Shown one piece after another: positions 44,890-56,362 of a stretch of 64,000 nucleotides of DNA. Made by a program: the position numbers and the translations under genes. Below the pieces are notes generated by a model that did not search any database, was not told where the DNA came from, and saw nothing but the letters and a program-made list of their open reading frames with translations. Source of the DNA: Betaproteobacteria bacterium HGW-Betaproteobacteria-9 (lineage in GTDB: Bacteria; Pseudomonadota; Gammaproteobacteria; Burkholderiales; Burkholderiaceae_C); the NCBI GenBank assembly GCA_002842215.1, contig PHCC01000014.1:1-64000 (forward strand), written 5' to 3'. The stretch's first letter is position 1. Each line of letters starts with the position of its first letter.

Positions 44890-45822
44890 TCAGACACGAC
44901 CGACCGACCAGAAATCGGGCTGCCCGTAGTGGTGCTTGAGAAAGTCGATCCACAGCCGCACGCGCAGCGCCAGGTGTTTGCGTTGCGGGAACAGCGCAAA
45001 GATGCCGTTGGGCGGCGCGGCGTAGTCCTCCAGCACGGCCTCCAGCCGACCGGCCGCGATGTCGGCTTCCACCTCCCAGATGCTGCGCCAGGCGATGCCG
45101 TAACCGGCCAGGCACCATTCGTGCAGCACCTGCCCGTCCGAGCAGTCCAGCGGCCCCCCCGGGCGCAGGTGCACGAGGTCGGTGCCGCCCCCGTCGGCCG
45201 CCGGCACCGCAAAGGCCCAGCCGCGCGTCTGCGAGGCATCGCTGGACAGGGTGAGGCAGTCAAAGCGCGCCAGATCGGCCGGCGTGGCGGGTCGGCCGTG
45301 TTGCTGCAGGTACTTCGGCGTGGCCACGCACAGCCGGCGGTTGTCGGCCAGGCGCACGCTCACCAGCGAGGAGTCGGGCAGGTCGCCCACACGCACCGCG
45401 CAGTCGTAGGCTTCGCCGGCCACGTCGACCACCCGGTCGCTCAGGTTGAGCGAGATCGTCACCTCGGGGTGCAATTCGCGAAAGCGCGGCACCAGCGGCG
45501 CCACGTGGCGGCGGCCGAAGCCGGCCGGTGCGGTCAGGCGCAGGTGGCCGCTGGCCTTGACGCCGCCGGCGCTGACGCTGGCTTCGGCATTGGCCAGGTC
45601 GGTCAGCAGGCGCTGGCAGTCTTCCAGGAAGGCGCTGCCTTCGTGGGTGAGGGTGATGCGGCGCGTGGTGCGCACCATGAGCTTGACGCCCAGGCGCGAC
45701 TCCAGCCCGTCGAGCCGGCGGCCAATGATGGCCGGGGCCACGCCTTCGGCCTTGGCGGCGGCGGTGAGGCTGCCGCGGGTCGCCACGGAGGCGAAGGTTT
45801 CGAGCTGCTTGAGCTTGTCCAT
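44890..45822 (-). CDS. LysR-family transcriptional regulator
   Basis: 310 aa. HTH at residues 3-60 (TFASVATRGSLTAAAKAEGVAPAIIGRRLDGLESRLG region), then a substrate-binding-like domain (GHLRLTAPAGFGRRHVAPL, YDCAVRVGDLPDSSLVSVRL). CrgA-type. Start at 45822 gives MDKLKQLETF. No divergent partner; target unknown. It reads toward the protease gene, 63 bp apart. Confidence 0.9.
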   Translation of the reverse strand: MDKLKQLETFASVATRGSLTAAAKAEGVAPAIIGRRLDGLESRLGVKLMVRTTRRITLTHEGSAFLEDCQRLLTDLANAEASVSAGGVKASGHLRLTAPAGFGRRHVAPLVPRFRELHPEVTISLNLSDRVVDVAGEAYDCAVRVGDLPDSSLVSVRLADNRRLCVATPKYLQQHGRPATPADLARFDCLTLSSDASQTRGWAFAVPAADGGGTDLVHLRPGGPLDCSDGQVLHEWCLAGYGIAWRSIWEVEADIAAGRLEAVLEDYAAPPNGIFALFPQRKHLALRVRLWIDFLKHHYGQPDFWSVGRV

Positions 45823-45940
45823 GGAACCGCAGATTACCTCAACAAAAGATGGCAATCAACGGAAATCATGCGTCAATTTATAACCAAATTCGCCACACTG
45901 AGGCGGTGGGACCGGCAACGCCAAGACGCTCAAGCGCAGC

Positions 45941-46324
45941 TCAGTTGCACTGCGCTTCGAGGTTGGGGATCGGGCCACAACCCTCCCCGCCCTGGGCGGT
46001 ACAGGCGTTGTTGGCCGCTGTCTGCGCATCGAAGGCCGTACCCGCCCCCTTCGCAACCACCACAAAACCGCCACCGGCCTTGGTGCCCAGGGAGACCGCA
46101 GCGCACTGCTCGAACTGGAGCACCACCCGGCAATCGCTGGCATCGCACTCGTCGCGCGCTTCGTCGTTGGCGATCGACTGCGTCAGCGCGCCGGTAGAGA
46201 TGGCCACGCGCCGCGTCGAATCGCTCACGGCCACCGATCCATAACCATCGTCGTTGCCGCCGCAGGCGGTCAACAGCAGGGAAGCCAAGCACACAGCACA
46301 CAGGCCCCACAGCGTTGTTTTCAT
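45941..46324 (-). CDS. DUF4189-type lipoprotein
   Basis: 127 aa. Lipoprotein signal MKTTLWGLCAVCLASLLLTACGG with lipobox LTAC. The mature part has the DUF4189 look: repeated Ala-rich blocks around paired cysteines (ECDASDCRVVLQFEQCAAVSLG, NACTAQGGEGCGPIPNLEAQC). Such domains occur in secreted proteins of unknown function. It has no close operon partner. Confidence 0.78.
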   Translation of the reverse strand: MKTTLWGLCAVCLASLLLTACGGNDDGYGSVAVSDSTRRVAISTGALTQSIANDEARDECDASDCRVVLQFEQCAAVSLGTKAGGGFVVVAKGAGTAFDAQTAANNACTAQGGEGCGPIPNLEAQCN

Positions 46325-46461
46325 ATCCAAACTCCTCTGAAAAATACAACAGGCATGAACGCGACACCCGCGCTCCATAAAGAGTCTATTCCAGCCGAGG
46401 GCTTGCATCCACCACGGAGAGCCGCCCCGGCCCCGGCTGGCGGAGGTGGCCTTCCTGAACC

Positions 46462-47382
46462 TCAGGCGAGCCAGCCCCTGGGCAGGCCGGCTTCGGGCGT
46501 CATGCCGTAGACCGGCTCGCCGGGCAAGCCGGCTTTGAGCGGTTCGCGCGCGGCAAAGAGTTGCTGAAGATCGATCCCGGTGGACACGCCCATGGCCTCG
46601 AACATGAAGACCAGGTCTTCGGTGACCACGTTGCCGCTGGCACCGGGCGCGTAGGGGCAGCCGCCCAGGCCGCCGAGCGAGCTGTCGAAGCTGCGCACAC
46701 CCACATCGTAGGCGGCCAGGCAGTTGGCCAGACCGAGGCCGCGTGTGTTGTGCATGTGGGCCGCGCCGGCGTGTTCGCCCAGCGCGGCGCGCAGCCGGGT
46801 GAACAGGCGGCGCACCTGCGCCGGGTGGGCCATGCCGGTGGTGTCGGACAGGCCAACCTCGTCCACGCCCACCTCCACGCAGGCGAGCGCAAGGCGGATC
46901 ACGTCGTCTTCGGCCACCGCGCCCTGCAAGGTGCAACCGAACGCGGTGGACAGGCCCACCTCCACCGGCACGCCGGGCGCGACCTCGTTGCGCAGCGCGA
47001 CCACGCTGCGCAGCTCTTCGACCATCTGGGCGCTCGTCTTGCGCACGTTGGCCAGCGAATGCGCTTCACTCGCCGACACCGGCAGGGTGAGCTTGTGCAC
47101 GCCAGCCGTCAGCGCGGCCTCGGCGCCGCGCCGGTTGGGCACCAGCGCCATCACGCGCAGACCGGGCAGCGTGAGCGCGTGCCGCACCACGGCGGCCACG
47201 TCGGCCATCTGCGGCAGCAGCTTCGCGGGCACGAAGGAGCCGACTTCGATCTCGCGCAGGCCGGCCGCGGCGAGCGCGTCGATCCAGCGGCACTTGTCGG
47301 CCGTCGGCATGGTGGCGCTGACGGACTGCAGGCCGTCGCGCGGGCCGACTTCGCTGATGTGGACGTCGATAGAGGTGCGCAT
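46462..47382 (-). CDS. mvaB: Hydroxymethylglutaryl-CoA lyase family enzyme
   Basis: 306 aa TIM-barrel lyase. EVGPRDGLQS (metal/substrate Asp and Arg), ALVPNRRGAEAAL, STAFGCTLQG, LSDTTGMAHP, HMHNTRGLGLAN and the active Cys loop GGLGGCPYAPGASGNVVTEDLV are all present. It cleaves HMG-CoA to acetoacetate and acetyl-CoA, or a related 3-hydroxyacyl-CoA such as citramalyl-CoA. Downstream of a class III CoA-transferase by 18 bp, which hints at a CoA-activated dicarboxylate as the in vivo substrate. Confidence 0.9.
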   Translation of the reverse strand: MRTSIDVHISEVGPRDGLQSVSATMPTADKCRWIDALAAAGLREIEVGSFVPAKLLPQMADVAAVVRHALTLPGLRVMALVPNRRGAEAALTAGVHKLTLPVSASEAHSLANVRKTSAQMVEELRSVVALRNEVAPGVPVEVGLSTAFGCTLQGAVAEDDVIRLALACVEVGVDEVGLSDTTGMAHPAQVRRLFTRLRAALGEHAGAAHMHNTRGLGLANCLAAYDVGVRSFDSSLGGLGGCPYAPGASGNVVTEDLVFMFEAMGVSTGIDLQQLFAAREPLKAGLPGEPVYGMTPEAGLPRGWLA

Positions 47383-47400
47383 GGTTGAGGGCCCCCGGGT

Positions 47401-48651
47401 TCAGGCCACGGCCGCGAGCGCACGAAGGCGTTCGATGTCAGTCGCTGCGTAGCCGAGGCCTTGCAGCAGCTCGCTGGTGTGTTCCCCCGTCGTGGGCGGC
47501 TGCAGGCGCACGCCGAGGCGGTGGCCGTCCATGGTGAAAGGGAACAGCGTGGTCTTGGCGGTCTGGCCGGCGCGCGCACCGTCAGGCAGGGTGATGTCGG
47601 CCAGGCCGCCGGTGGCCAGCAGGTGTTCGTCGTCGTACAGCTCTTCGGGCTTGCGGATCGGCGCGAAGGGCAGGCCCACTTTTTCGAACAGCTCGGCCAG
47701 TTCGGCGGCGCTGCGCTGGGCCAGCCGCTCGCGCAAGATCGGCAGCAACTGGGGGCGCAACGTCACGCGGGCGTTGTTGTCGGGGTAACGCGGGTCGGCC
47801 TTGAGGTCGGCGAAACCGAGCGCATCGCAAAACGTGGCCCATTGCGCGTCGCTCACCGCGGCCAGAAAAATCTGCTCGCCATTTTTCACGGTGAACACGT
47901 CGTACACCGCCCAGGCCGAAATGCGCTCGGGCATGGGCGCCGCGGCCTGGCCGGTGATGGCGTACTGCAGCATGTGCTGGCCAACCAGGAAGACGTTGTT
48001 CTCGAACAGCGCGCTCTGCACCTCCTGGCCCTTGCCGGTGATGCCGCGCTGGATCAGCGCGCCCAGCGCGCCGATGGCGCCGAACATGCCGCCCATGATG
48101 TCGTTGACGCTGGTGCCCGCGCGCAGCGGGTCGCCGGGCCGGCCCGTCATGTAGGCCAGGCCGCCCATCATCTGCACCACCTCGTCGAGCGCGGTGCGGT
48201 GGTCGTACGGGCCGGGCAGAAAGCCCTTGAGGCTGATGTAGATGCAGCGCGGGTTGACCTGCGACAGGGCTTCGTAGTCCAGCCCGTATTTCTTCATCGT
48301 GCCGGGCTTGAAGTTCTCGGCCACCACGTCGGCGCTCGCTGCGAGCTTGCGCGCCAGCTCGGCGCCTTCGGGCTGGTGCAGGTTGATCGCGATGCTCTTC
48401 TTGTTGCGGTTGAAGAGCGGAAAAAACCCCGCGCCCGAGCCCAGCAGGTGGCGCGTGCGGTCGCCGTCGATGGGTTCGACCTTGATGACCTCGGCCCCCA
48501 TGTCGGCCAGCACCATGCCGCAGGTGGGGCCCATGACCATGTGGGTGAACTCGACCACGCGCAGGCCCTTGAGCGGCTGCGGGATGGTGGAGGCTGGGGC
48601 GTTGGACTCGGCGTTCATGGCTTCGGATTCGTTCATCAAGGTGCACATCAT
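47401..48651 (-). CDS. CaiB/BaiF class III CoA-transferase
   Basis: 416 aa. LKGLRVVEFTHMVMGPTCGMVLADMGAEVIKVEP, GPYDHRTALDEVVQMMGGLAYMTG and GAGTSVNDIMGGM-like segments are typical; the catalytic Asp is expected in the D of GLDYE...-region/DEVVQ vicinity. It moves CoA from a donor (often succinyl-CoA) to an organic acid. Several ATGs are possible (48651, 48636, 48618); AGGGGG seven bases before 48651 favours that. With the following lyase it would form an acid-activating and cleaving pair. Acid not identifiable. Confidence 0.88.
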   Translation of the reverse strand: MMCTLMNESEAMNAESNAPASTIPQPLKGLRVVEFTHMVMGPTCGMVLADMGAEVIKVEPIDGDRTRHLLGSGAGFFPLFNRNKKSIAINLHQPEGAELARKLAASADVVAENFKPGTMKKYGLDYEALSQVNPRCIYISLKGFLPGPYDHRTALDEVVQMMGGLAYMTGRPGDPLRAGTSVNDIMGGMFGAIGALGALIQRGITGKGQEVQSALFENNVFLVGQHMLQYAITGQAAAPMPERISAWAVYDVFTVKNGEQIFLAAVSDAQWATFCDALGFADLKADPRYPDNNARVTLRPQLLPILRERLAQRSAAELAELFEKVGLPFAPIRKPEELYDDEHLLATGGLADITLPDGARAGQTAKTTLFPFTMDGHRLGVRLQPPTTGEHTSELLQGLGYAATDIERLRALAAVA

Positions 48652-49002
48652 GCCCGCACCCCCTGCGCCGGATCGAACCCTCGCGGGCCCCATGGGCAAA
48701 AGATGGACGGCGTGTTCCGGTGTCCATGCAGCAGATCGGGTGGGAACACCCGGGCGGACCGACGGTAGCGCCCTGACCCTGTCGTTACAAAAAGTCGCTG
48801 AGGTGTTAGCCCAGCTGGTGCGCCACGCGATCCGCTGCCAGCCAAGCACCGGCGGCCACTTTCTGCGGTGCGGCCCTGGGTGTCCAGGGCGCCGCAAGAT
48901 ACCCAGTTCTCGGTATTGACAGCCCCTGGGGCCACTGGCAATGTAACCAACCGTACACGCCGAATTCCTTGCGCGCCGGAACTGGACACCAGGTTACACA
49001 AA
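48652..49002. other. 351-bp divergent intergenic region
   Basis: Lies between the CoA-transferase gene (minus) and the sensor kinase gene (plus). It contains a perfect TTGACA (48916-48921, plus) about 80 bases before the kinase ATG, with only weak -10 candidates downstream (CAATGT at 17-bp spacing). I see no -24/-12 element and no convincing ORF, RNA or repeat. Confidence 0.35.
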
Positions 49003-50400
49003 ATGACCGTTTCCGAGATCCTGAGGCCCCCACAGCCGCTGAACCTGCGCAAACGGTTCGCGCTGGCGAGTCTGCTTGTGATCTCGGCGATCGCCATCGT
49101 GCTCGGTCTGGTGCTGTCCAACGTGCTGACCGAGCGCATGTTGCAGCGCGAGGGCGAAGTCTCCCGGGCCTTCATGCAGAACCTGCTGACGACCGACCAG
49201 TCGGCCGAGTTCCTCGCCAACCCCACCGACCCGGCGCTCCGTCAACGCTTCCTGCGCTCCATGGAGCACATCGTCGCCATGCGCGACACCGTGCGCTCGA
49301 ACGCCTACGGCCTGGACAAGTCGGTGCTGTGGTCCACCAACAAGAGCCTGGTCGGTCGCAAGTTCGAGGACAACCCCGAACTCGACACCGCGCTCATGGG
49401 CCGCCTCGAAGTGCATGCGGAGAGCATCAACATCGAGGAAGTGTTCAAGGACAACAAAGCGGAACACGTTGGCATGTCGGGGCATGACGGCCTTTTTGTC
49501 GAAACCTACATGCCGATCCTGGCCCGGGACAGCAACCGGGTGCTGGGCGTCATGGAGCTCTACAAGTACCCCACCCAGCTCAACGCCGCGATCCACCGCG
49601 GCCTCCAGCAGCTCTGGATCGCCTGCTTCCTGTGTGCCATCGGCCTCTTTGTCACCCTGTACTGGATCGTTGCGCACGCTGACAAGACCCTGCGCGACCA
49701 GCAGCTGCGACTGACCGAAGCGCAAAGCCTGGCCTCGGCGGTCGAGCTGGCCAGCGCCGTGGCCCACAACCTGCGCAACCCGCTGGCCTCCATCCGCTCG
49801 GCGGCCGAGCTCATGAATGGCGGCCATCTCGACGAAGACGAGATCAGCGAAGTGAGTGAGGACGTGATCGACGCCGTGGACCGGGCCGACCGCTGGATCA
49901 CGGAACTGGTGCACGTGTCCCAGGCGCCCCAGCTGCAGCCCGAAGCGGTGGACCTGGGGCCGCTGGTCGACACCTGCCTGCTGGAGATGGCCCCCGAGAT
50001 GACCCGCCGCCACATCGTCTGGAACGTGGACAGCACCACGGCCCTGCAGGTCGATGCCCACCCCGCCACCCTGCGGCAGATCCTGTTGAGCATCATGGCC
50101 AACGCCATCGAAGCCATGCCCGGCGGGGGGCATCTGGACATCAGCTGGTGCAGCACGCCCACCCTGGCCGGCATCCGGCTCTCGGACAGTGGCACAGGCA
50201 TCTCGGACGAGGTGCAGCAGCGCCTGTTCCGCCCGTTCTTCACCACCAAAGGCGGCGGCCTGGGCATCGGTCTGGCCCTCGTCAAGCGCATGGTCGAGCA
50301 ATGGCAGGGCCACCTCACGCTGGCGCCGGCGGGGGCGAAGGGCACCGTCGTCGAAATCCTGCTGCCACGTTCTGCCCCCTGCCTGACCCAACCGGCCTGA
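49003..50400 (+). CDS. Membrane sensor histidine kinase
   Basis: 465 aa. TM1 at about 20-40, a periplasmic sensing region of about 165 residues, TM2 at about 204-224, then a kinase core: H-box VAHNLRNPLASIRSAAEL with phospho-His255, N-box NAIEAMP, and G-boxes SDSGTGIS and GGGLGIGLALVKRM. It is NtrB-like in its core. It is followed 24 bases later by its response regulator. The signal is unknown; the periplasmic part has no family motif I can name. Confidence 0.93.
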   Translation: MTVSEILRPPQPLNLRKRFALASLLVISAIAIVLGLVLSNVLTERMLQREGEVSRAFMQNLLTTDQSAEFLANPTDPALRQRFLRSMEHIVAMRDTVRSNAYGLDKSVLWSTNKSLVGRKFEDNPELDTALMGRLEVHAESINIEEVFKDNKAEHVGMSGHDGLFVETYMPILARDSNRVLGVMELYKYPTQLNAAIHRGLQQLWIACFLCAIGLFVTLYWIVAHADKTLRDQQLRLTEAQSLASAVELASAVAHNLRNPLASIRSAAELMNGGHLDEDEISEVSEDVIDAVDRADRWITELVHVSQAPQLQPEAVDLGPLVDTCLLEMAPEMTRRHIVWNVDSTTALQVDAHPATLRQILLSIMANAIEAMPGGGHLDISWCSTPTLAGIRLSDSGTGISDEVQQRLFRPFFTTKGGGLGIGLALVKRMVEQWQGHLTLAPAGAKGTVVEILLPRSAPCLTQPA

Positions 50401-50424
50401 AAGCCCCAACCCGAGAGCTGCACC

Positions 50425-51801
<1,377 letters not shown>

Positions 51802-51808
51802 GTGATGC

Positions 51809-51830
51809 TTTGCCGCTCCAATGCGGCAAA
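51809..51830 (+). terminator. Hairpin after the response regulator gene
   Basis: TTTGCCGC and GCGGCAAA form a perfect 8-bp stem with a 6-base loop, 8 bases after the stop. The following sequence (TTACCC) has no T-run, so it may be a weak or Rho-assisted terminator, or an mRNA-stabilising stem. Confidence 0.4.
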
Positions 51831-52026
51831 TTACCCGCATAAAAGTCACTTATCAATCGGTCCTCTGTTATTTAATACCGATCCAGGTATGGAATAACAT
51901 CGTCCCTCGTGTATCCCGGCATGGGGGATTGCCTTCTCCCGTGCATGGCGCGGCCGCCCCTGGTCCGCGTTGTCCGGGACACCTGACACCCCTGCCCAGT
52001 TCGTTTCACCTGTTCGAGGTATTGCC

Positions 52027-54243
52027 ATGTCCGCCACCACCGCACGCACTTCCGTTCACGGCCTGCAGGTCGCCACCGCGCTCTACGACTTCATCAACCA
52101 GCGCGTGCTGCCCGGCACCGGCGTGAGCGTCGAAACCTTCTGGAAAGGCTTCGACGCCATCGTCGCCGACCTCGCCCCGAAGAACGCTGCCCTGCTGGCC
52201 GAGCGCGACCGCCTCCAGACCGAGCTGGACACCTGGCACAAAGCCAACCCCGGCCCGATCCGGGACATGGTGGCCTACCGCAAGTTCCTGGAAACCATCG
52301 GCTACCTCGTGCCCGTGCCCAAGAAGGTCAAGGCCACCACCAAGAACGTGGACGACGAGCTCGCCACGCAGGCCGGCCCGCAGCTGGTGGTGCCGATCCT
52401 GAACGCGCGCTACGCGCTCAACGCCGCCAACGCGCGCTGGGGCAGCCTGTACGACGCGCTCTACGGCACCGACGTGCTGAGCGAAGACAAGGGCTGTGAA
52501 AAAGTCGGAAAAAAAGGCGGCTACAACCCCAAGCGCGGCGCCAAGGTCATCGAATACGCACGTTACGTGCTGGACCGTTGCGCCCCGCTGAAGAAGGGTT
52601 CACACCTCGGCTCCACCGGCTACAAGGTCAACAAGGACGGTGAACTGGTCGTGGGCCTGGCCGAAGGCGGCACCAGCAAGCTGGCCGACAAGAGCCAGTT
52701 CATCGGCTACCAGGGCGAGGCCAAAGCGCCCAGCGCCGTGCTGCTCAAGCACAACGGCTTGCACCTGGACATCCAGATCAACCGCAGCACGCCCATCGGC
52801 AAATCGGACGCCGCCGGCGTGAGCGACCTGGTGGTCGAAGCCGCGCTGTCCACCATCCTGGATCTGGAAGACTCCGTGGCTGCGGTGGACGCCGAAGACA
52901 AGCTGCTGGCCTACCAGAACTGGCTCGGCATCCTGCAGGGCACGCTGGTCGAGTCGTTCGAGAAGGGCGGCAAGACGCTCACGCGCGGCCTGAACGCCGA
53001 CCGTGAGTACACGGCCCCCAACGGCAAGAAGGGTGTGCGCCTGCACGGCCGCTCGCTCATGTTCGTGCGCAACGTCGGCCACCTCATGACCAACCCCGCC
53101 GTGCTGTGGGGCGCTGAGGGCAAAGAGATTCCCGAAGGCATCCTGGACGCGATGGTCACCACCACCATCGCGATGCACGACTTGAAGCGCACGAAAAAGG
53201 ACGCCATCCGCAACTCGCGCAAGGGCTCGGTCTACATCGTCAAACCCAAGATGCACGGCCCACGCGAAGTGGCGTTTGCCGGCGAGCTGTTTGGCCGCGT
53301 CGAACAGGTGCTGGGCCTGCCCGAGAGCACCGTCAAGCTGGGCATCATGGACGAGGAGCGCCGCACCTCGGTCAACCTCAAGGCCTGCATCGAAGCCGCC
53401 GCCAGCCGCGTGGCCTTCATCAACACCGGCTTCCTCGACCGCACCGGCGACGAGATGCACAGCGCCATGTTGGCCGGCCCCATGGTGCGCAAGGGCGACA
53501 TGAAGACCAGCGCCTGGATCCAGAGCTACGAGCGCAACAACGTGCTGGTGGGCCTGAGCTGCGGACTGCGCGGCAAGGCGCAGATCGGCAAGGGCATGTG
53601 GGCCATGCCCGACCTGATGGCTGACATGCTCAAGCAGAAGATCGCCCACCCCAAGGCCGGTGCCAACACCGCCTGGGTGCCCAGCCCCACCGGCGCCACG
53701 CTGCACGCCCTGCACTACCACCAGGTGCTGGTGTCCGACGTGCAGAAAGAGATGGAGAAGATCGACGCCAACGCCGAGCGCGACAACCTGCTCACCGGCC
53801 TGCTGACCATCCCCGTGACCGCCAACCCGAACTGGACCGCGGCCGAGAAGCAGCAGGAACTCGACAACAACGCCCAGGGCATCCTGGGTTACGTGGTGCG
53901 CTGGGTCGACCAGGGCGTGGGCTGCTCCAAGGTGCCCGACATCCACAACGTGGGCCTGATGGAAGACCGTGCCACGCTGCGCATCAGCAGCCAGCACATG
54001 GCCAACTGGCTGCACCACGGCGTGGTGACCGAGCAGCAGGTGCGCGAGACGTTTGAGCGCATGGCCGCCGTGGTGGACCAACAGAACGCCGGCGACCCGT
54101 TCTACAAAAAGATGGCCGGCAATTTCAAGACCAGCATGGCCTACCAGGCCGCCTGCGACCTGGTCTTCAAGGGCCTGGCCCAGCCCAGCGGCTACACCGA
54201 GCCGCTGCTGCATGCGTGGCGCTTGAAAGTGAAGGCGGCCTGA
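52027..54243 (+). CDS. glcB: Malate synthase G
   Basis: 738 aa, the large monomeric malate synthase that joins glyoxylate and acetyl-Co[84 protein letters not shown] and [15 protein letters not shown] are characteristic. A 225-bp AT-richer leader precedes it. It works in glyoxylate or glycolate use; aceA is not in the window. Expression is likely independent of the two-component genes. Confidence 0.97.
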   Translation: MSATTARTSVHGLQVATALYDFINQRVLPGTGVSVETFWKGFDAIVADLAPKNAALLAERDRLQTELDTWHKANPGPIRDMVAYRKFLETIGYLVPVPKKVKATTKNVDDELATQAGPQLVVPILNARYALNAANARWGSLYDALYGTDVLSEDKGCEKVGKKGGYNPKRGAKVIEYARYVLDRCAPLKKGSHLGSTGYKVNKDGELVVGLAEGGTSKLADKSQFIGYQGEAKAPSAVLLKHNGLHLDIQINRSTPIGKSDAAGVSDLVVEAALSTILDLEDSVAAVDAEDKLLAYQNWLGILQGTLVESFEKGGKTLTRGLNADREYTAPNGKKGVRLHGRSLMFVRNVGHLMTNPAVLWGAEGKEIPEGILDAMVTTTIAMHDLKRTKKDAIRNSRKGSVYIVKPKMHGPREVAFAGELFGRVEQVLGLPESTVKLGIMDEERRTSVNLKACIEAAASRVAFINTGFLDRTGDEMHSAMLAGPMVRKGDMKTSAWIQSYERNNVLVGLSCGLRGKAQIGKGMWAMPDLMADMLKQKIAHPKAGANTAWVPSPTGATLHALHYHQVLVSDVQKEMEKIDANAERDNLLTGLLTIPVTANPNWTAAEKQQELDNNAQGILGYVVRWVDQGVGCSKVPDIHNVGLMEDRATLRISSQHMANWLHHGVVTEQQVRETFERMAAVVDQQNAGDPFYKKMAGNFKTSMAYQAACDLVFKGLAQPSGYTEPLLHAWRLKVKAA

Positions 54244-54266
54244 CGATCACGCGGCGCCGGAGAGCC

Positions 54267-54298
54267 AAACAAGCGGCGCCCGAAGGCGCCGCTTGTTT
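54267..54298. terminator. Bidirectional terminator between glcB and the pilin cluster
   Basis: A perfect 14-bp stem AAACAAGCGGCGCC/GGCGCCGCTTGTTT with a CGAA loop. It ends with T-rich sequence in both directions, serving glcB (stop 23 bases upstream) and the convergent pilin gene, whose stop overlaps the edge of the stem. Confidence 0.9.
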
Positions 54299-54812
54299 AT
54301 GACCTGGGACTGATGGTCGGCCCCAGCCGGCAGTCCAAAGGCAGGAATTCCGGTGGCAGATCGGTACGGTTGTCGCCTGAGGCTTCCATCTGCTCGGGCA
54401 CCCCAGCCTGACCACATACCCAGGCGATCGGCACTTGGGGATGGTCTCTAACGATCGCCGGTCGGACCGTGAGCGTCTTTCCTGCGAGGTTCCGGTTGAC
54501 GTTGTTGCCAAAACTCAGGTGGGTGGCGCCATCGACCACCTGCACGCGACTGACGTAGTTGCCCACGATCTTGTCCGCTGGCGGCAGGCCGGCCTCGGCG
54601 TTGCTGGCCGGCAGCTTGCGGTGCGCACGCTGAAAGGCCTGTACGTTTTCCTGGGCATAGGCGGCCAATCCCAGCGCCTCCTTGACTTGTGCGCGAATGA
54701 TCCGATCCTGGAAGGAAGGGAGCGCAAGCGTGGCCATGATGCCCAGAATGGCCACCACCATCATCAGTTCGATCAGGGTGAAACCGCCGTGGCGGACGCA
54801 AAGTGATTTCAT
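54297..54812 (-). CDS. Type IV pilin-like protein (pilin 1)
   Basis: 171 aa. Short leader ending GG, then FTLIELMMVVAILGIMATLALPSF: processing after Gly10, methylated Phe11 and Glu15 at mature position 5. The C-terminal half ends in a pilin-like IAWVCGQAGVPEQ...LPLDC pair of cysteines. The ATG overlaps the GspF-like stop (ATGA at 54812-54809). It belongs to a four-gene cluster with a second pilin. The stop is at the terminator stem. Confidence 0.88.
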   Translation of the reverse strand: MKSLCVRHGGFTLIELMMVVAILGIMATLALPSFQDRIIRAQVKEALGLAAYAQENVQAFQRAHRKLPASNAEAGLPPADKIVGNYVSRVQVVDGATHLSFGNNVNRNLAGKTLTVRPAIVRDHPQVPIAWVCGQAGVPEQMEASGDNRTDLPPEFLPLDCRLGPTISPRS

Positions 54813-55840
54813 ACAGATTGACCCAGCTTGAAGATGGGCAGATAGACGGCAACCAACAACTCGAAGGCCAGGAACGCGGCCACCAGGTAGACGATCCAGG
54901 TGAGTCTTTGCTCGAACCGGGCGGAGGCCAGCGTCCACAGGTCGTGCAGTTGTTGTCCCAACAGACGGGCGATCGCCGGCAGGTTGTCGGTGCGTTGTGC
55001 CACATCGATGTGCGCCCGCACAGTCGCAGGGACCAGCCGCTCCTGCTCCACCGCAGAGGACAGTGACTCTCCTGCATCCACACTGCGTACCGTGCGTTCA
55101 AGCCGCTGGCGAATGGACGGGATCGGTGTCGTGTCGGCCAGGTAGCGCAAATAAAGCGGCAGGCCCACAGAGGGCTGCGCATGTCCGAGCACAGGCAACA
55201 GACGCAACTGCGTCTCAAGCGCCCAGCGCCCCCGATCCAGCCCCAACACATGGAAGAAGCGATCGACACCGGAAGTTCGGCCGAACATGAGCCACATCAC
55301 CAGCACCAAGGCGAGCAAGGACACCACAAAGCCCATCGAGAAGATGTCATTCGCGAAGGGTAGAAACGAGAAGTACGCCAGCGTGGGACCTGGCATGGTC
55401 AGCCCCATCGATTCGAACGCCGTTCGAAATGAAGGCAACACAAAGACCGACACCACCGTCGAAGCAACCACCGCAGTGGCCAGCATTGCCGCTGGCCAGC
55501 CCAAGGCCAGTCGGTTCTGTTGCCGACGCCGATCCTGTAGCTGAAGGTCTTCGGACAACACGGTCAGTGCCTGCTGCAACTGGCCATGTTCCTCCTCGGT
55601 CCTGAGCCACGCGGACAGCGTGGCCCGTCCCAGACCCGGCCAGGCCAGCAGGGCGTCGCCCAACGACACGCCCCGGGACAAAGCCACGGCAAGGTTGGTC
55701 AGCCGGGCTTGCGCGGTCTTGTCGGCTGCGGCCTCCGACAGGCGAAAGACCAGCGCCTGCATCGGCGCCTGCTGGCGCACACAGGCCGCCAGGTGTTCAA
55801 GCAGGAGCACGGTGTCCGAGAGTTTCTGACTTGGATTCAT
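54809..55840 (-). CDS. GspF/PilC-like inner membrane platform protein
   Basis: 343 aa. Two GspF repeats: LLEHLAACVRQQAPMQALVFRLSEAA with GVSLGDALLAWPG, and GLPLYLRYLADTTPIPSIRQRLE with GESLSSAVEQERLVP. Three hydrophobic segments at about 113-137, 165-187 and 312-332. It is shorter than usual PilC (about 400 aa) because the N-terminal cytoplasmic part is missing. It overlaps its neighbours by ATGA at both ends. No ATPase or peptidase gene is adjacent. Confidence 0.85.
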   Translation of the reverse strand: MNPSQKLSDTVLLLEHLAACVRQQAPMQALVFRLSEAAADKTAQARLTNLAVALSRGVSLGDALLAWPGLGRATLSAWLRTEEEHGQLQQALTVLSEDLQLQDRRRQQNRLALGWPAAMLATAVVASTVVSVFVLPSFRTAFESMGLTMPGPTLAYFSFLPFANDIFSMGFVVSLLALVLVMWLMFGRTSGVDRFFHVLGLDRGRWALETQLRLLPVLGHAQPSVGLPLYLRYLADTTPIPSIRQRLERTVRSVDAGESLSSAVEQERLVPATVRAHIDVAQRTDNLPAIARLLGQQLHDLWTLASARFEQRLTWIVYLVAAFLAFELLVAVYLPIFKLGQSV

Positions 55841-56361
55841 GGCGTCACGGTTGATTCATGGGGACACGGTGTTTGGGCAAGGTCTTGCCATCGTCCGGAG
55901 GATCGTGAAATGCAGCGCCAGTTCGACACCCAGGTACTGATGCCTGGCGGTTCCACCGGCTCCAGGAGCCACAGCCCTTGCTGACCAAGTTCTCCCGGCG
56001 CGCTGAAGTGGGCTGTGATGCGATCACCCTCGCGCGCGTACCGCACGGACAGCGCGGACAGGTGCTTTCGGCTGGAAGCTGTGTCCACCGTCGACAGCAC
56101 CACTGGATCACCCAAGACCGGTGGACTCGATGCAGGACGCTGGGCACGCTCCAGCACGATTTCCTTGCGGGCATGCCCCAGCATCGACAGCACCTCCACC
56201 AAGTAGGCCCGGTCGAGGAGACTGCGCCCGAAATGAAGGCACAGGGCAGTGCCCGCCATCACCAGCAATGGCACCAGCACCAAGGACAAGGCCGCACGGT
56301 GCAAAAAGCCCATGGGCGGCCGCAACGGCCGCAGGGAGGGTCGATCGCCAAGGGACGCCAT
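55837..56361 (-). CDS. Single-pass membrane protein of the pilin cluster, unknown family
   Basis: 174 aa. One transmembrane helix at about 22-45 (AALSLVLVPLLVMAGTALCL) after a Pro/Arg-rich N-terminus, then a soluble domain with a late VSNWRCIS and CPHE cysteine pair resembling the C-terminal disulfide of pilins. It lacks the G-FTLxE leader, so it is not a standard pilin. It overlaps the GspF gene by ATGA and follows pilin 2 by one base. It may be a minor subunit or an assembly factor. Confidence 0.7.
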   Translation of the reverse strand: MASLGDRPSLRPLRPPMGFLHRAALSLVLVPLLVMAGTALCLHFGRSLLDRAYLVEVLSMLGHARKEIVLERAQRPASSPPVLGDPVVLSTVDTASSRKHLSALSVRYAREGDRITAHFSAPGELGQQGLWLLEPVEPPGISTWVSNWRCISRSSGRWQDLAQTPCPHESTVTP

Positions 56362-56362
56362 G

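Noticed and set aside
48860..49002. A sigma-54 promoter upstream of the kinase gene
   Set aside because: TGGCAATG looks like half of a -24/-12 element, but no GC dinucleotide at the right spacing follows; a TTGACA is present instead.
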